Shown: positions 44,522 to 57,200 of the stretch, in pieces
Layout: each line of letters starts with the position of its first letter
Position numbering within the stretch: position 1 is the stretch's first letter
Source: Anas platyrhynchos
Taxonomy: Eukaryota; Chordata; Aves; Anseriformes; Anatidae
DNA length: 64,000 bases
Direction of reading: 5' to 3'
Assembly (NCBI RefSeq): GCF_047663525.1
Contig: NC_092613.1
Coordinates: 8,643,501-8,707,500 of the forward strand
The notes under the pieces: generated by a model
Databases searched by the model: none
Told to the model about the DNA's origin: nothing
Seen by the model: only the letters and a program-made list of their open reading frames with translations
Made by a program: the position numbers and the translations under genes

Positions 44522-45144
44522 AAAACACAAGAGTTATCCTTTCCCATGTATTTTCTAGAAGCCTGTAGGGGTGCACCATTTTTTTGGTTAGTCCAACATT
44601 CTTGCTTTGCATCTTTTAACAAAAAGCACAGTAATAGAACCTCAGCCAAAATATTAGCGAAGTTATGTTCCAACACAGCACCTTGGAACGTTCAAAGACA
44701 GTGTGCCACAGGCTGTCTATATTAAATATAAAAGCTATTTGCTTTTCAATTTTATCCTTTAAAACACTTCCAGATATTAACACCAGGCATTTCTGCAGGG
44801 AGAATGAACTCTTATTTGCTGGATTTTTATGGTTTATATTATTTTCACATGTAAATACATTTTTATGTATGACATTAACAGTAGTTTATCACAGGTAATA
44901 GTTCTCTCAAAGCCATCTAAAGTACTAAGGCAATTGATAGGACGCTTTGTTTTCACAGGAATAGATGTTCCATACTGCTTTAGCTGAAGCTTAGACTTTA
45001 AACACTTTACAGTAGGATTAAGATATTTAAATTCACTTCTAGGAAGGAGTCCTATATTTTCCCTTTAGATTCAGTAAGGAAGTACCATAGGAAGACGCCA
45101 GAAAAATAAGTTAGAGATTACTTATTTTTTTAATTATTGACAGT

Positions 45145-45150
45145 TTTATT
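45145..45150 (-). terminator. RASSF5: Candidate distal RASSF5 polyadenylation signal AATAAA
   Basis: First canonical minus-strand hexamer noticed downstream of the RASSF5 stop. It lies about 0.6 kb from the EIF2D signals, so the two transcripts would nearly touch. Confidence 0.35.
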
Positions 45151-48051
45151 GTCATTGTCTCTTACACCATCTGCATATGAATAAGGATTTTCAGAACCTT
45201 CAAAAAAGCTGAAAGTGGGACATTTTTTAAAAATGCCATAGAATTACCAGGGAGTAATAAAAATAAATTACAGCATTGCAAAAAATGCATTTCACTTTGC
45301 CATAGAAGCTTTACTATTCCATTCTATACACATTATTTTACATGTTTTACAATAGACATGGAAAATAAATTCACATGAACTAGGCAACACAATATACTAA
45401 CCAAAGGCACTGCCAACAGTATTTTGCGCTTTAAGGAAGGGGCCCGATATGCCTGTCCTAGACACAGCTCAACTGACTGTTGAGACTTTGAGTTTCAGTA
45501 CCTACCATTTCAAATGCCCCATATCTTTAAAAAAGAAAGGAAACAGCCCTCCTTTTTGCAGGAGGTTTTCAGCAGCATTCACGGTAATTGCATAAGAAGC
45601 CATGCCTTCTACAAAATTTCAAAGACATGCTGGGTTCCAGGAATGGAAAGGGAGATAGTCACCAGAACTCTAATAGAAAACAACAGCAACAAGAAAGAAA
45701 AAAAAAGAAAAAAGATCTTTGCAACTTTTAGCCAGAAAGATAAGGGATTTAAAAACAAACATCTGGATCTTGCTTCTCAGAACCAATGGCAGTTTCTGCA
45801 GTTTTCTTGCTCTTGACTGAACAGAAGTATTTATACAGTGCTTTTAAGACTCAAAGCACTAGATAAATGTTATTTGAATACTTCACGAGTACATAGCAAA
45901 GTAGTAAGTCTTATAAACGGGCAGACAGCCCTAGAGCTGGAAAAGTGCTGCTCTATTTGGGCTGCTGCCATATTGTTAAAGGTCATCTGGGTAAAGATTA
46001 CAGTACAGCTGGGAGGCCCTTCCTGCACTGCATGCCAGAGGCTGGAGCCCTGTTTGCAAACCCTTTTACACTACTGACTAAGATAAAAGCTGGAACTAAG
46101 CTTGCACAAAGTGGCCTTTATACAAACCGAGAGGCTTTACGTGATGCAGTTATGCTCTCTTACCATTTATAAACAAACATACTCAAGTATAAACCTGGAA
46201 AAAAAAGCCAAACAGTCACCTTGCAGAAAGAAATACAACCGTTCCTCTTCTCCCTATGGACAAAAGCAGCCTCATCACAACAGTACTTCAGGTAACTGGG
46301 GGGAGCACTGACAAGGTGTCTTGACAAAAGCCCCTTCCAAATCTTCCTTAGCCCAAATGTAAAGTTTTCACACTTAAGGAAAAAAAAAAAAAGGCACTGA
46401 GGTAAATTTTAGACTCTTTCAAGTTGTCTCCATCACAACTGTTACCTAATAACCCGTTCCCTCCCTTCCCACTTCATGTAGGTGGGATTGTGAAAGGGAG
46501 CTCACAGGGACACTTGGTTCATCAAGTCAGTATGAAACATTTCACATGCTCCAGCTCCTTTTAATGGTCTCTTCTCTTTTTACACTTCGTTGCTGTGTCC
46601 TGTGTAAACAGAGGGAAGACTGAACCTGGCTGTGTGCAATGTGCTCAGTGCAAAGCACTGAAAGTAAACATGGGGAAAATCATTTATCGGATTGGCATCC
46701 CTGTAGCATTCCTTGTACTTCAGTGATCAGGATCTCTGGTTTGAGTTGCAGCAGTAGCTGACACTCCAGCTACAGGATTTTATGAAGGACGGGAAGTGCA
46801 CAAGCACTGGAGACACTGGGAGCACTGAACGAGGGGGAAAGACTTCCTCCTAGCTCCAAGTACAGAGCAAAACCTGGTAACCTTCCTGTGCATGCAGAAA
46901 GAGCACCGATTGTGAGCGGGGAGGGAGGGAAGATGAGCACACAGTGGCCCAAGGAGGGAGAGCACGGCGTGGTACAGACTGGAGAGGTGGGAGCAGCACA
47001 CAGAGGGTTTAGCAAGAGGAAGCATGGTACAAGAGGGTGGTGGGAGGAAAGCAGCTGAAGTTAGTAGTTCCCTTATTCTTCCTGGTGCTAAGGATTTCTC
47101 GCACAGGCAGCCTGTGCTCGTGGTACCACCTCCACTCACTGGCCTCAGTCGGAGCTCCTCTCCCTTGGTGTCAGACCTGTTCATAGCTCAGAAGGGGTTT
47201 GATTTGTGAAAGTTCCTGAGCTTCCCTGGACTAGTCTGTTGGATATGTATTGCTAAGTGTTCTATACAGAACTGTCATCCCATGCCCACATTTTCACACT
47301 TTTCAAACACTTTTTTAAAACATAGGTCCCAGTTCCTACAGCGTAGAAAACCAGTAAAATACAGGCTAACTTAACTAAGCATCAGGGATATTTGCTTTAA
47401 TTCAAGTCTGTTTGCAAAATGAAATTAATTAGAATCGAAATGGATGACTTTTCCTGGAATTAATATCACTAAGTTTCAGTAATACTTACTAAGAGACTGC
47501 TGGGGTGTTGCAGCTGCCATGGTGTCACGACTCTACATTTCACTGGCCGGCTGAGCCCTGAGCGAGTCTGTCTGGCAGGGGTTAGAGCTGCAACACCCAC
47601 GTGATTTGGTGCAACAACCCCCTCCACTTTATCTGCTGCTTCCTGCGCTCTACTTAAGAAATGAGAACTCAGCCACACGGGCACACACAACGCAGCTGCA
47701 GCACCTCAGAACAAGAACAAGCAAGTTGCTGGGAGGAGCATGAACAGCAAGTTTTACCCCGCTTAGAACAATTAGCCAGTAGATGTTCCTGTTGGGTTTA
47801 ACATTCAGCATTTTCCACGAAGCTTCTTCATCTGATGGTACAACTGAAAAGCGAACCAGCAGCTGGGCTTGGTTTGTTGACGGCCACAGCTCTGAAACAG
47901 GCTTCCCGTTCTCTGACTGGCTCTGGTCCTGTGATAAGAGGTTTCAGAAGAAGAAAATACAGTATGTTCATTTTATGAGTGCTGTGTGCCAGTCCTTAAT
48001 GGAAGGATGAATGGGGAAAGTGATCACTAGAAGGTGTCCTGAGAAGTGTCT

Positions 48052-48057
48052 TTTAAT
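48052..48057 (-). terminator. RASSF5: Candidate proximal RASSF5 polyadenylation signal ATTAAA
   Basis: Variant hexamer 50 bases after the stop codon on the minus strand. It is unusually close, and may be used rarely or not at all. Confidence 0.25.
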
Positions 48058-48106
48058 TTTAAAAATAACATCTAGCTTAGTCTGATTCCCATTGCCTCCT
48101 GAGAAG

Positions 48107-48259
48107 TTAGCCAGGCTTGCCTCCAGCTTCTTTCAAGGTCTGTTGCAGTCTTTGTTTAAACTTCTCATACTTCCTTTGCACTTGCTGGATTTTGTCCTTC
48201 TCTTCTTTGTCCAGTATCATTAAGAAGTTTTGTAGCTCTGGGATAGAGAACGCGTCCCA
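48107..48259 (-). CDS. RASSF5: RASSF5 last exon (SARAH domain)
   Basis: Residues 216-265 and stop TAA. Acceptor TTGATTCTGCAG, phase 0. It encodes WDAFSIPELQNFLMILDKEE and the charged helix to AGGKPG, which dimerises with itself or with the MST kinase SARAH helices. Confidence 0.95.
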   Translation of the reverse strand, partial: WDAFSIPELQNFLMILDKEEKDKIQQVQRKYEKFKQRLQQTLKEAGGKPG

Positions 48260-51200
48260 CTGCAGAATCAACAAAACCAGAGAGAAAGTGAGCACACGTG
48301 ATTTACCTTATTACTTTTGTAGCTTTTCCTGCAACAAAGCTCTCAGCTGAGAGCTGAGATCCCTTAATAAACACTGCTTTGTGGCTCCTCAGCAGCCAGC
48401 ATTGCTGCACCTTCACCAGCTGCAGCCCAGCCCCGTGGGCAGGGGGGTCCTGCAGGATGCTGCGGCCACCAATGTCTGTGCTCATCCTGGCAAGGAGCTT
48501 TACTGCAGCCTAAAGCCAAATGTATTACCCAAGTGTCCTGGGCTTCTATTTAAATTAGTGGATTACTAATCACAGTGTTTAGCTAATCTAATTATTGAGG
48601 GTTAAATCTGGGACAGCACTGCGTGGTTCTGTAAATAGAGCATGGTTTGGCCATCAGAAGTGGTCTCAGGATTTTCGCAGCTCTAGGTTGTTTTTTAAGA
48701 TCAAAATTTAGGAGCAATAAATGACCCAAATATATATATATATATATTTTTTTTTTAAAGCAAGTCCATTCAGCCGATAACTCTGGAGAGCAGCTGGTAT
48801 CAAACTCAGCATTTTAGGTGGTAAAACCAACAGCGTTAGAGGGAGGGAAGCAACCATGCACCAGCACTTCAGCCTGCACTGACTGCTGTAAACGTCTGGG
48901 GTCTGTCCCATTGCCCACTGTTAAACGCTCACATAAAAACCAAGGCAAAAAGTCACAGACGTACCTCAACTTCCCCTGTTTCATTTTCCTTCAGCACAAA
49001 GCTGAGCACATCTGTGTCAGGGCCAGCCAGCAGCCGGAGGTACAAGGGGTACTCAGTGAGAGGGAGCTTCTGGAAGAGAACTGCAATGGGAACAGACATC
49101 CACCATCAGCCTTCAGATGCCAGGGCAGGAGAGAGTTCAGCAGGTTAATTTGGATTAGAGAAGTGGTTCATACTGCTCAGGAACATAGCAGAAGCAGCTG
49201 AGCATCCAACAGAGATCTATGACAATCTGTTCGGTCTTACATGACTTCAGCCCATTTCTGATAATTAGTAATTCCCTGTTAACTTTAGCATCATCACCTC
49301 TCGAGGAAGTCAGGCCGTTTATCCATCTGAAACGCAGCCACAGCCTGCCCGCCACACCACTGAGCCCTGGAGGGATGCTTTCACCATGTTTCTGAATCAC
49401 AACATAGCAAGCAAAACCCATCAGCCCTCGGAAAGCTGGTGGCTCCGAGGGTGTGAACTCACCTTGCCCGTCCTTCCGCATCTCCTTGAAAAGTGCAAAC
49501 TTCTGGGGATTATCCACCACCATGAATTTCTTCAGGAGCCCCTGGATCACCTCGCTCACCGTGGTGGTGCTGCTGATGTGCAGCTGCTTGATGGCATCCA
49601 GCGGCAGGTAGAAGGACGTCCTCTTGTCCGTCATGTCTGCCAGGTTCACCTCCTTGAGGGCATCGTAAATGGACTGCGGCCGGATCCCTGCCGGCACCGT
49701 CACGGGGCGGCGCAGCTTCAAGTGCACTTTGATGAAGCCGGTGTACGTCCCGTCATCGTTCTGAAGCAAAGGACATGGCCGTGACTGACCAACGTGAGGT
49801 ATGGGACAGACTGACGTGAGGTACCTGACTGACCGACGGCCATGAGGTACCACAGGGCCTTGCAGGCCAGGCCGAGCTCACCTCCTCCTTCCCCACCGCC
49901 CCTGAGGTGCTTTCTGCTGCTCAGCACTGCGATGGGTTTGAGGGTTTTTTAGCAATCGTGTAAAAAGTAACTAGTAATTTAGGGTTAGTCACCACCGACT
50001 TCCTCCTGTTCCTTCCACTCCGCGGTGACTCATCTCCTCCCATGTTTGAGCTATCGTCTCGTATTTAAAATCAACGCTGCTACAAGTTAGTAATGGAAAC
50101 CATTGTATGTCACTTGCAGTTACACTTCAAGGAGGATTTGAAACCTCTGGGAAGGGCTCTACCCCCTCACGTTCAATGGGACCTCACAAGTTCCCTTCCC
50201 ACCTGTCTACGTGCCATCACCTTGTGGTGCTGGGCAGTACGAAACCAAGTGATCCATGCCAGGAGCCGGGAGCCTGTGCTCCCACCAAAGGGGCTGCCGG
50301 CATGCATCGAGTCCCAGAACTGTGCTTGTACCAAGCTTCAAGAAAAGTACCTCAAGAGTAAGCATTTGGGTCCCAAATTACTCCTGTAAATTATGAGGGC
50401 TACAAAATCACCAGGTGAGACATTCCAGCAGAGCTCACTGTGCAGCTTTCACAAAGAAAACTGTTCTAAGATTGACTATTTTAAATAAACTTTAGGTTTA
50501 TTTTCAGACATTAGCAAGCACCAGGAAGTTATGTAGCTGCCGTTGTTAGAAGTTCTAGAATTTATTTTGTGCTTTATGAAGCTTTCCCCCCACACACACT
50601 CTGTAAGATCATCTGAAGCCTGGTGGTACTCCGCTCTGTAAACCAGACTGCCTCCTGTCCTCCTCGCTCCCTCTCCCAGGCTTTGCCTACAGGTACTGAT
50701 AAACAAGCTCACCATCAAAGCTTCAAAATGCAACGCAACTACTGTGGTTCTTAGATCTCTGCTTAAAGAAGCATGGCGGTGGCAGATTAGAAAAGAATCT
50801 GTTTCTAGAAAGGCTGCGTGCTGCTAAACTCACTTCACGACAGCTGCTGAACTGCAGCCGGAGTTCTGCCATGACTCATCCCCGCCCTCCTCTGCAAGTC
50901 AATGGCAGCACGTGTTGGCCAGAGATTACTGGGTGAATTTCCCCAGCCGAGATAGGACAGGACAGTCAAAAAAAAAAAAAAAAAGGCAACCCGCAGCACA
51001 GAGCAGAAAAACACACAGGTCAAGTGAGGAAGACATGAACAACTCTACAGCCACGAGCCCTCTGGCCTTGGAGGCTGCCTCAGGCTCAGTCCAGAGCCCT
51101 GAGAAATCAGCACCGGTCTTTCTGCATGCAGCCCAAACACAGCAATACGTACCAGCTTCATCAACAAGCAGTTTGTAACTTTTGCATTGTATTTTTCAAT

Positions 51201-54200
51201 TTTCTTCTTGATCTCCTCGACGGTTGGAGGCTCAGGTTTTTCTTCTACTGTTTTCGTTACATTCTGAAAGGAGAGGAGACGGGCTTTAGCTGGCTGATAT
51301 ATGGAATAACCCCGCATCTGTTCAGCTCCTCTCTTGCTTGGGAAATGCACAAAGATGCTGCACAGCTCCTGAGCTTGTGTGAGCAGCGATGGCACAGGTG
51401 GAGATGGTTCCTATGGCCAAGAGGGTTGATATGCAGGGACAGAAACATCCTTGCCCCAAATCACTCCTCTAGAGGAGCACCCATCAATTGTCTGTCTATC
51501 TAACAGCCATTTCTGTAGAGCTGCAGAGGCTTTGCTGGTGGAGAGCCTTGCTACTAATTCCTCTTACAGTGCCAAAGTGTGAAAGCCAGGTCTTGTAAGG
51601 GATTAGAAACAGGGTCAGGCAGCGATTGTAGCAGAAGCCCCTGGTGAGCCTGGACCCTGCACACAGCTCCTGCAGAGCTGCAGCAGCACAAAATGCCACA
51701 TCCCTGCTCCCTGCAGAGCCCAGCCCTGACCAGGAGTTACAGCCTGGTAAAAGCAGGGTCTGACCGATAGACCCAGGCAGCTTTGTGCTCCCCCACACTG
51801 AGCTGCAGAAAGATGAATATAAATGTTTTGGAAGCAATAACCACAGTTCCCCATCTCCTGGGGGGAAGCCTTACTGCTGCTGTACAGAGGGGGAAATGGA
51901 GGCACGGGGCAGTAACAACATCCCAGTACAAAGCAGGGCGCAGCAGGGCGAAGAATTCAGCCTCTAAAAGCTGCTTTCAAAAAAAGCCACCCGCACCTGC
52001 CGAGCATTTCTTTGCTTCTTGAGATGCAGCTGAAAAATCACATCCTATTTATAGCATTCCCCCGCGCTGCCGACCCGAGCCGGGCAGCCCCGCAGCAGCC
52101 CGCAGTGTTCCAGGAACAAGCTTTCAGCGGGCTCACCCAGGCAGAACCTGAAGTTAAACCTCTGCTGGATTACTCCTCCAAGCGATGTGCTGCTATTGTC
52201 CAAAGCTCTGGAAATTACAGCTCAAAGCAATAAAAAAAATAAATAAATAAAAGTCACATCAGCAGCAGGCCAAGCCAGCAGCATGACTAATAAATTGCCC
52301 ACCCCAAACCCAACCACCACAGCCCAGCCCGTGTCAGAAGCCGTTCAGCATCTGCCCGCATGTGGGCTCGCCTGTAGGATGACGGCTGCTGCTCACCAAG
52401 GGTTTGGGAAGCTTCCTTTGGGAAGCAAAGCGACAGATTTGGCGCGTTGGTGGGGTTAGCCTGTAGGCTGTGCATGGAAATGCCACCAAGAGTAACAGGA
52501 GCACACAGCCCTGCCACAGAGAGGTGGCTCTCAGCCCCCCCAGATGCAGCCCAGCGTTTGGAGCGTTTAAGCAGGAGGGCAGTGGATGGGTTCGGGGATG
52601 CTGCCAGCAAAGAGCCTGCTGCTGCCAGCCCCGTGGGTGCCCAAGGCCCCCCCAGGCTCTGCTGCAGAGCTGGGGGGCTCTCGAGGTGCTGGGAGCTGCG
52701 GGCGGCTTCCTGCAGTGATAGCGTTTGTAGCGGTCTGCAGCAAGAGCCCGGGCACTGCTCCCACCTTCCATATGCCAAAGCACCACAGCACCAGCTGTAA
52801 AGGCCCACGAGCCCCCTGAAAATGAAATGTCAGGACAAAATCCCACACGTGGAGCTGGGTGAGACAGTGCCCATGCGTGCCTGGCTCTGCTGAGGGAGCA
52901 CAAGAGCCGATGACTGTCCCCAAATCCCACCGGGAGGCTAGCAAGGAGGTGGTTGCACATCCAGGCAGGGCCTTTGCCTGCTCCCACCCCAAGCTGCGGG
53001 GTCTTCTGAGGCTCGGGGCTGTCCCCAGGTGCTGGAGCTGTGCCTGCACCACCAGCAAGGGGCAAGGAGGGGATAGAAACCCAGGGCATGAGGATGAAGT
53101 GACGGCTGCTGTAACATCCCCGGCTCATGGGGATTCTGGGGTCACCTCCCTGCATCCCACCCCCAGGTACTGCGATTACAAGCCCAAAGCAGGCCCTTTG
53201 GATAAAAGTTCACCTTCAAAATAAACCCAGAGCAGCCTGCTGCAGAGCTCGTGGCTCTTACACAAAGATGGAAGCCAGGACTCGTGGGACCCTGGAGTGA
53301 ATTCAAATCCACAAGGGGGCTAAGAAAAATCTACTAGACAAAATGAAACTCATGGAGCTAAACAAGGCCAGGAGTTCCCCAGCCACACAGGAAAGCCCAG
53401 AGGTGCCCATGGGTCTCCCTAGGGGAAAAACCTGCTGCAAGGGCAGGGCTGAGCCCACCGCAGAGCTGTCACAGAGCTCCTGCCTCGGGGTCTGCACCAG
53501 TTTGGGTGTCCCCACTGCTCGAGGCCCCTGCAAGCACATCCCAGGTCTGCAGTGGCTGTGAACAAGCCTGCGTGTGTCCTGGAAGATGCTCAGGGGCCGT
53601 ATTTCACACTGCAAAGCTCTGCTGCCTCTCCATAAAACACCGCCTTCCCCAGAGACAGGCTATGAATACATCTCAGCCCATGCAGCCTGCAACCGCGAGC
53701 AGCAATCCCATATTTTGTGTGGGCTTCCTCAGAAGTTCACGTTAACGGAGAGCAGAAAGCGTGAAGGGACGTGCTAGCGAGGCTGGAAAGGCTCAAAACG
53801 AAGACTTTAACCTCCAACGGGAGAAAAAAGAGGGAGAAAAAAAAGCAATTTGGGAGCAGAGCCCTGCTCCTCCCTGGCAGCCCCACTCCCCAGGATTTGG
53901 GGCTTTTCCCCCCAGACGTGGACATGGAGGGAGGCACCGACCGCGGGGCTGCAGCCTGCCACACAAGCACACTGCACAGAAGCCAGCATCGCCCCGGGCT
54001 AGCCCTGGTATTTCTTTCAGGAGGAGAATCGAGCCCAGGACAAATGAAATTTCTTGATCACAATCTGGCAAGATGGCTCCAGCCTCGGGACTTGGAGAGC
54101 CCTAAAGTCATTCAAGCAATTCTCCAAGGCAGGTTTCACAATTTCTGCTTGAGGCTGGCAAACAAGAAACCTCCAAACACAGATCTCACAGATGGGTGGC

Positions 54201-57200
54201 AGTGACCCAGTGCAGGAACACTCACGTTCTTGTACGCTCCCCTTCTTGTTCACTGCCCAGCAGAGACAAAAGCAGGGCTTTGCTGCAGCAGTTAAGAATC
54301 CCACATCAATACCCGTTCATCATAAAGGCAATTTCAACTCCCCAATTTATCAAAAGACTCAGGCTTCACTGCAATCTATTGACTGTAAATAAATAGTTGC
54401 ACACAGGTGTTTTGATGATGTGGGAGTCTGTTAGGAAAGAGTAAAGGGTAGAGACTATCTCAAGTGGCATTAGGGAAAAAAATACAATCAAGAAGCTTCC
54501 TTTCCAGTTAACAGATGTGCACTCGGAAGCCCTGAGCATGCAGCAGGCCAGTCCCGTGCCAGCAGAGCCCAGGACAGGATCCTTCTGCCTGCAAACAGCC
54601 TCGTAGCTGCTCTGGCCACGCTGCATAAGGAGCACGTGCGTGCTGCACTTCACCCGTGGCACAAACACAACCCGGCGCAGACCAGCATCCCTCCAGACAT
54701 GCACGGCAAAAGCAAACAGATCTGCTGAGTCTGCCTCTGTCACTGCAATCCGCTCCTCTCCTGCAGGGCCAGTCCCTCCCCGTGATGTTTCCAGTGGAGG
54801 AAATGAAGACGTGCCAGCAATTACGAGCCCTCGAGCAAGGCGCACGTGGATGCCAGTGGTTCCATGCAGGGCACAGCCAGGACCACGGCTGCTCCCCAGG
54901 GCTCACAGCAGGCACAAGCTGGGCTGCTCTGTGCCCCAGGGAAAGGCACCCTCATGCCCTGCACCCACTGAGAAGCCAACGAGGAGCCAGCCTCCTGCAG
55001 CACTTCAGAGACAGGCATGAGAACACCCAAGCCCCAGTTAATTTCTCTTCTATGTGCTTGTGTTTGAGGTGAACCCACGTCACTCGCAGAAGAGGGAGCA
55101 GGAAGCCTGGCTCGAGACCACGGTGACGATGGCTCCGTTCGAGCACCACATCACATCCACCCTGCAGGTCTCACCGACAACCCCAAAGCCAGACCCACAG
55201 CACATCCTCCAGCTTCCCTCCCCTGCAAAACCAGAGCCCAGGAAAGCACACCCAGACAGTAACACTGCCCGTAAGCCACACGCCTCATCTACAGGTTTTG
55301 ACCAATGCAGGCGTACGTCAGTGTCCCCAGGCCTCGGGGCCAGCCGCACACGAGAGCTCCCAGAGCAGCACCCTGTGCTCCAGGGGCTGCAGCCAAGCTC
55401 AGAGCGCAGCCTCCAGCACCCAGCTGCCTCCCGACAGCCCAACCTACCCTGGGCAGGCTGGCCCCAAAGGGAGGATCGCCCCCAGGAAAACGGGCTCCAG
55501 TCCTTGGATGTCTCAGAGCCAAGGATTTACAAGATCAGTGCGCCACAGGGTGGGCCTTCTCCTTCCACGCACAATTGTAATTGAAAAAAGAAAAAGGTTC
55601 AAATGGCCACGTTGCGTTCTCTTAGGGTCACTCATGTTCTAAGTCACCACACAGCTGGTACAGAATTAATTTGCTCTTGTTAAGCAAAGGGGGTTTAACC
55701 ATGCCCACCCCAGCACAGCTCCAGTTGTGCAGAGCCACCGGCCCCGTGCAGCGCTGCCCTGCTGGGACACAGCTCGGAGATGTCCCTCAGGAACCGCACG
55801 GGGCTCCCGAGTCCCTCGTCCCCTTCCATATCAGATGTAAAAACCAACCCAGAAGCTACCACTTCCACTCTATTCACATTTAAGAGGGCTAGAAAAGCAG
55901 CTGGGCTGATTCTTTTGCAACTGCTGTGATTGTAGAAGGAAGACTGCAGCGCGTTATGAAAGTCAGCTGGAGGAACACTGCAACAAGGCAGCACAGTGAA
56001 AAAGAAATCTTCACACAGAAAAGAAATCTTGGTGCTTCACCCCACTGACAGCACAGGAGAGATCCTACAGCAGCCCTGCCAGCTCGCCCTGCTCCTGCAC
56101 ACCCAGGCTGAGGCTGCAGCAGTCCCCGGGGAGGGCGGTCAAAGCCACGAGCTGCAGCCCAGCGAGGTGGGAGCGAGGCTTTGCTCTGGGCCCCTTGGGG
56201 ACGCGGTGACCATGCGGTGGGACAGACACGGCCTGGAAGGAGTGCTGCTCCTTCCACCGAGCGCTGAGATCTGCTAGTTCACAAACCTACCCAGACCTCT
56301 GGTTTTGCAGAGTTTCTGGTGCAGAATCTGCAATTCTGGCTGAAGGGAGAAAAACAGAAGCTAGTAACCATCAACCGTTGCCACATTTCCTGTTGTACCG
56401 GGACAGGATGAAACAAGCTGAGAACAAAACAACCTCCCCATAACAACCCCAGTGGGTGCTGCTAAGCCCGTGGGGTCCAGGACAGAGCCTCGCTGGCCAC
56501 CTGGGCATGGAGTGGCACAAAATGCCTGCACCTAGCCGTGGTGCACCAAGACGCAGGCACAGGACTGAGCCCAGGGCACCTGCAGAAGTGCAGAGATGAG
56601 CCCACGTCCTCCTCCTGCCATCACAGCCTGCTGCAAACACGCTCCCCCCTCTATAACCAGCATTATTCCTCAACTGTAAGAAATAACAGCGATTACAAGA
56701 CAGGACTGGAGCTGATGCTCAGCAGATGGGTTGCCCAGGCCAGGCGCCCTGGGAAGGGCGAGTTGGCCACGCCAGGTTCCCCTCCGCAATCCTGCACTTG
56801 TCTAATGAGCCGTGAGCTCGTGACAGACTGCTGCCGGGAGGTAAAACCCCACGGGCCATTGTGAGTGTGGTGACGTGCTCTCAGAAGAGGGATTCTAAGC
56901 CAAGAAAGGCAACTACGAAGCCTTGGTGACCTTGAGTTATTGGTTCACGAGGACGCCAGGAGAGAGATGCTCCACTTCCAGATAAAGAGCATCACTCCTG
57001 CCGCTACCCCTCGCTGCCACCAAGCAGCCTTGTGGGCACTGTCCTTGCCCGCTCGCTCCCCATTAATTTCTCCTCACCAGCTAATCAGTTAATGAATTGA
57101 AGAGCAGAAGTGTGGAGATGGATTTGGCCCGTGTTCTTGGCAACATCCATCCTAACCGAAGGCAGGAGAGGCCAAGTCTTCCCTCTGTGTGCTCGGGCAC

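Larger units (their letters stand above)
44727..48106. other. Convergent EIF2D/RASSF5 3' interval, probable RASSF5 3' UTR
   Basis: The two genes meet tail to tail here. No coding exon is recognisable. On the RASSF5 strand a variant ATTAAA lies 50 bases after the stop (48052-48057) and a canonical AATAAA at 45145-45150, so the RASSF5 3' UTR may be very short or about 3 kb. A-runs at 45691-45714 and 46378-46392 are simple repeats. Confidence 0.5.

Noticed and set aside
52334-53155. 273-codon minus-strand open frame in RASSF5 intron 1
   Set aside because: No domain, no conserved motif, no splice partner, and overlapping frames of similar length on both strands. Considered chance in GC-rich DNA.
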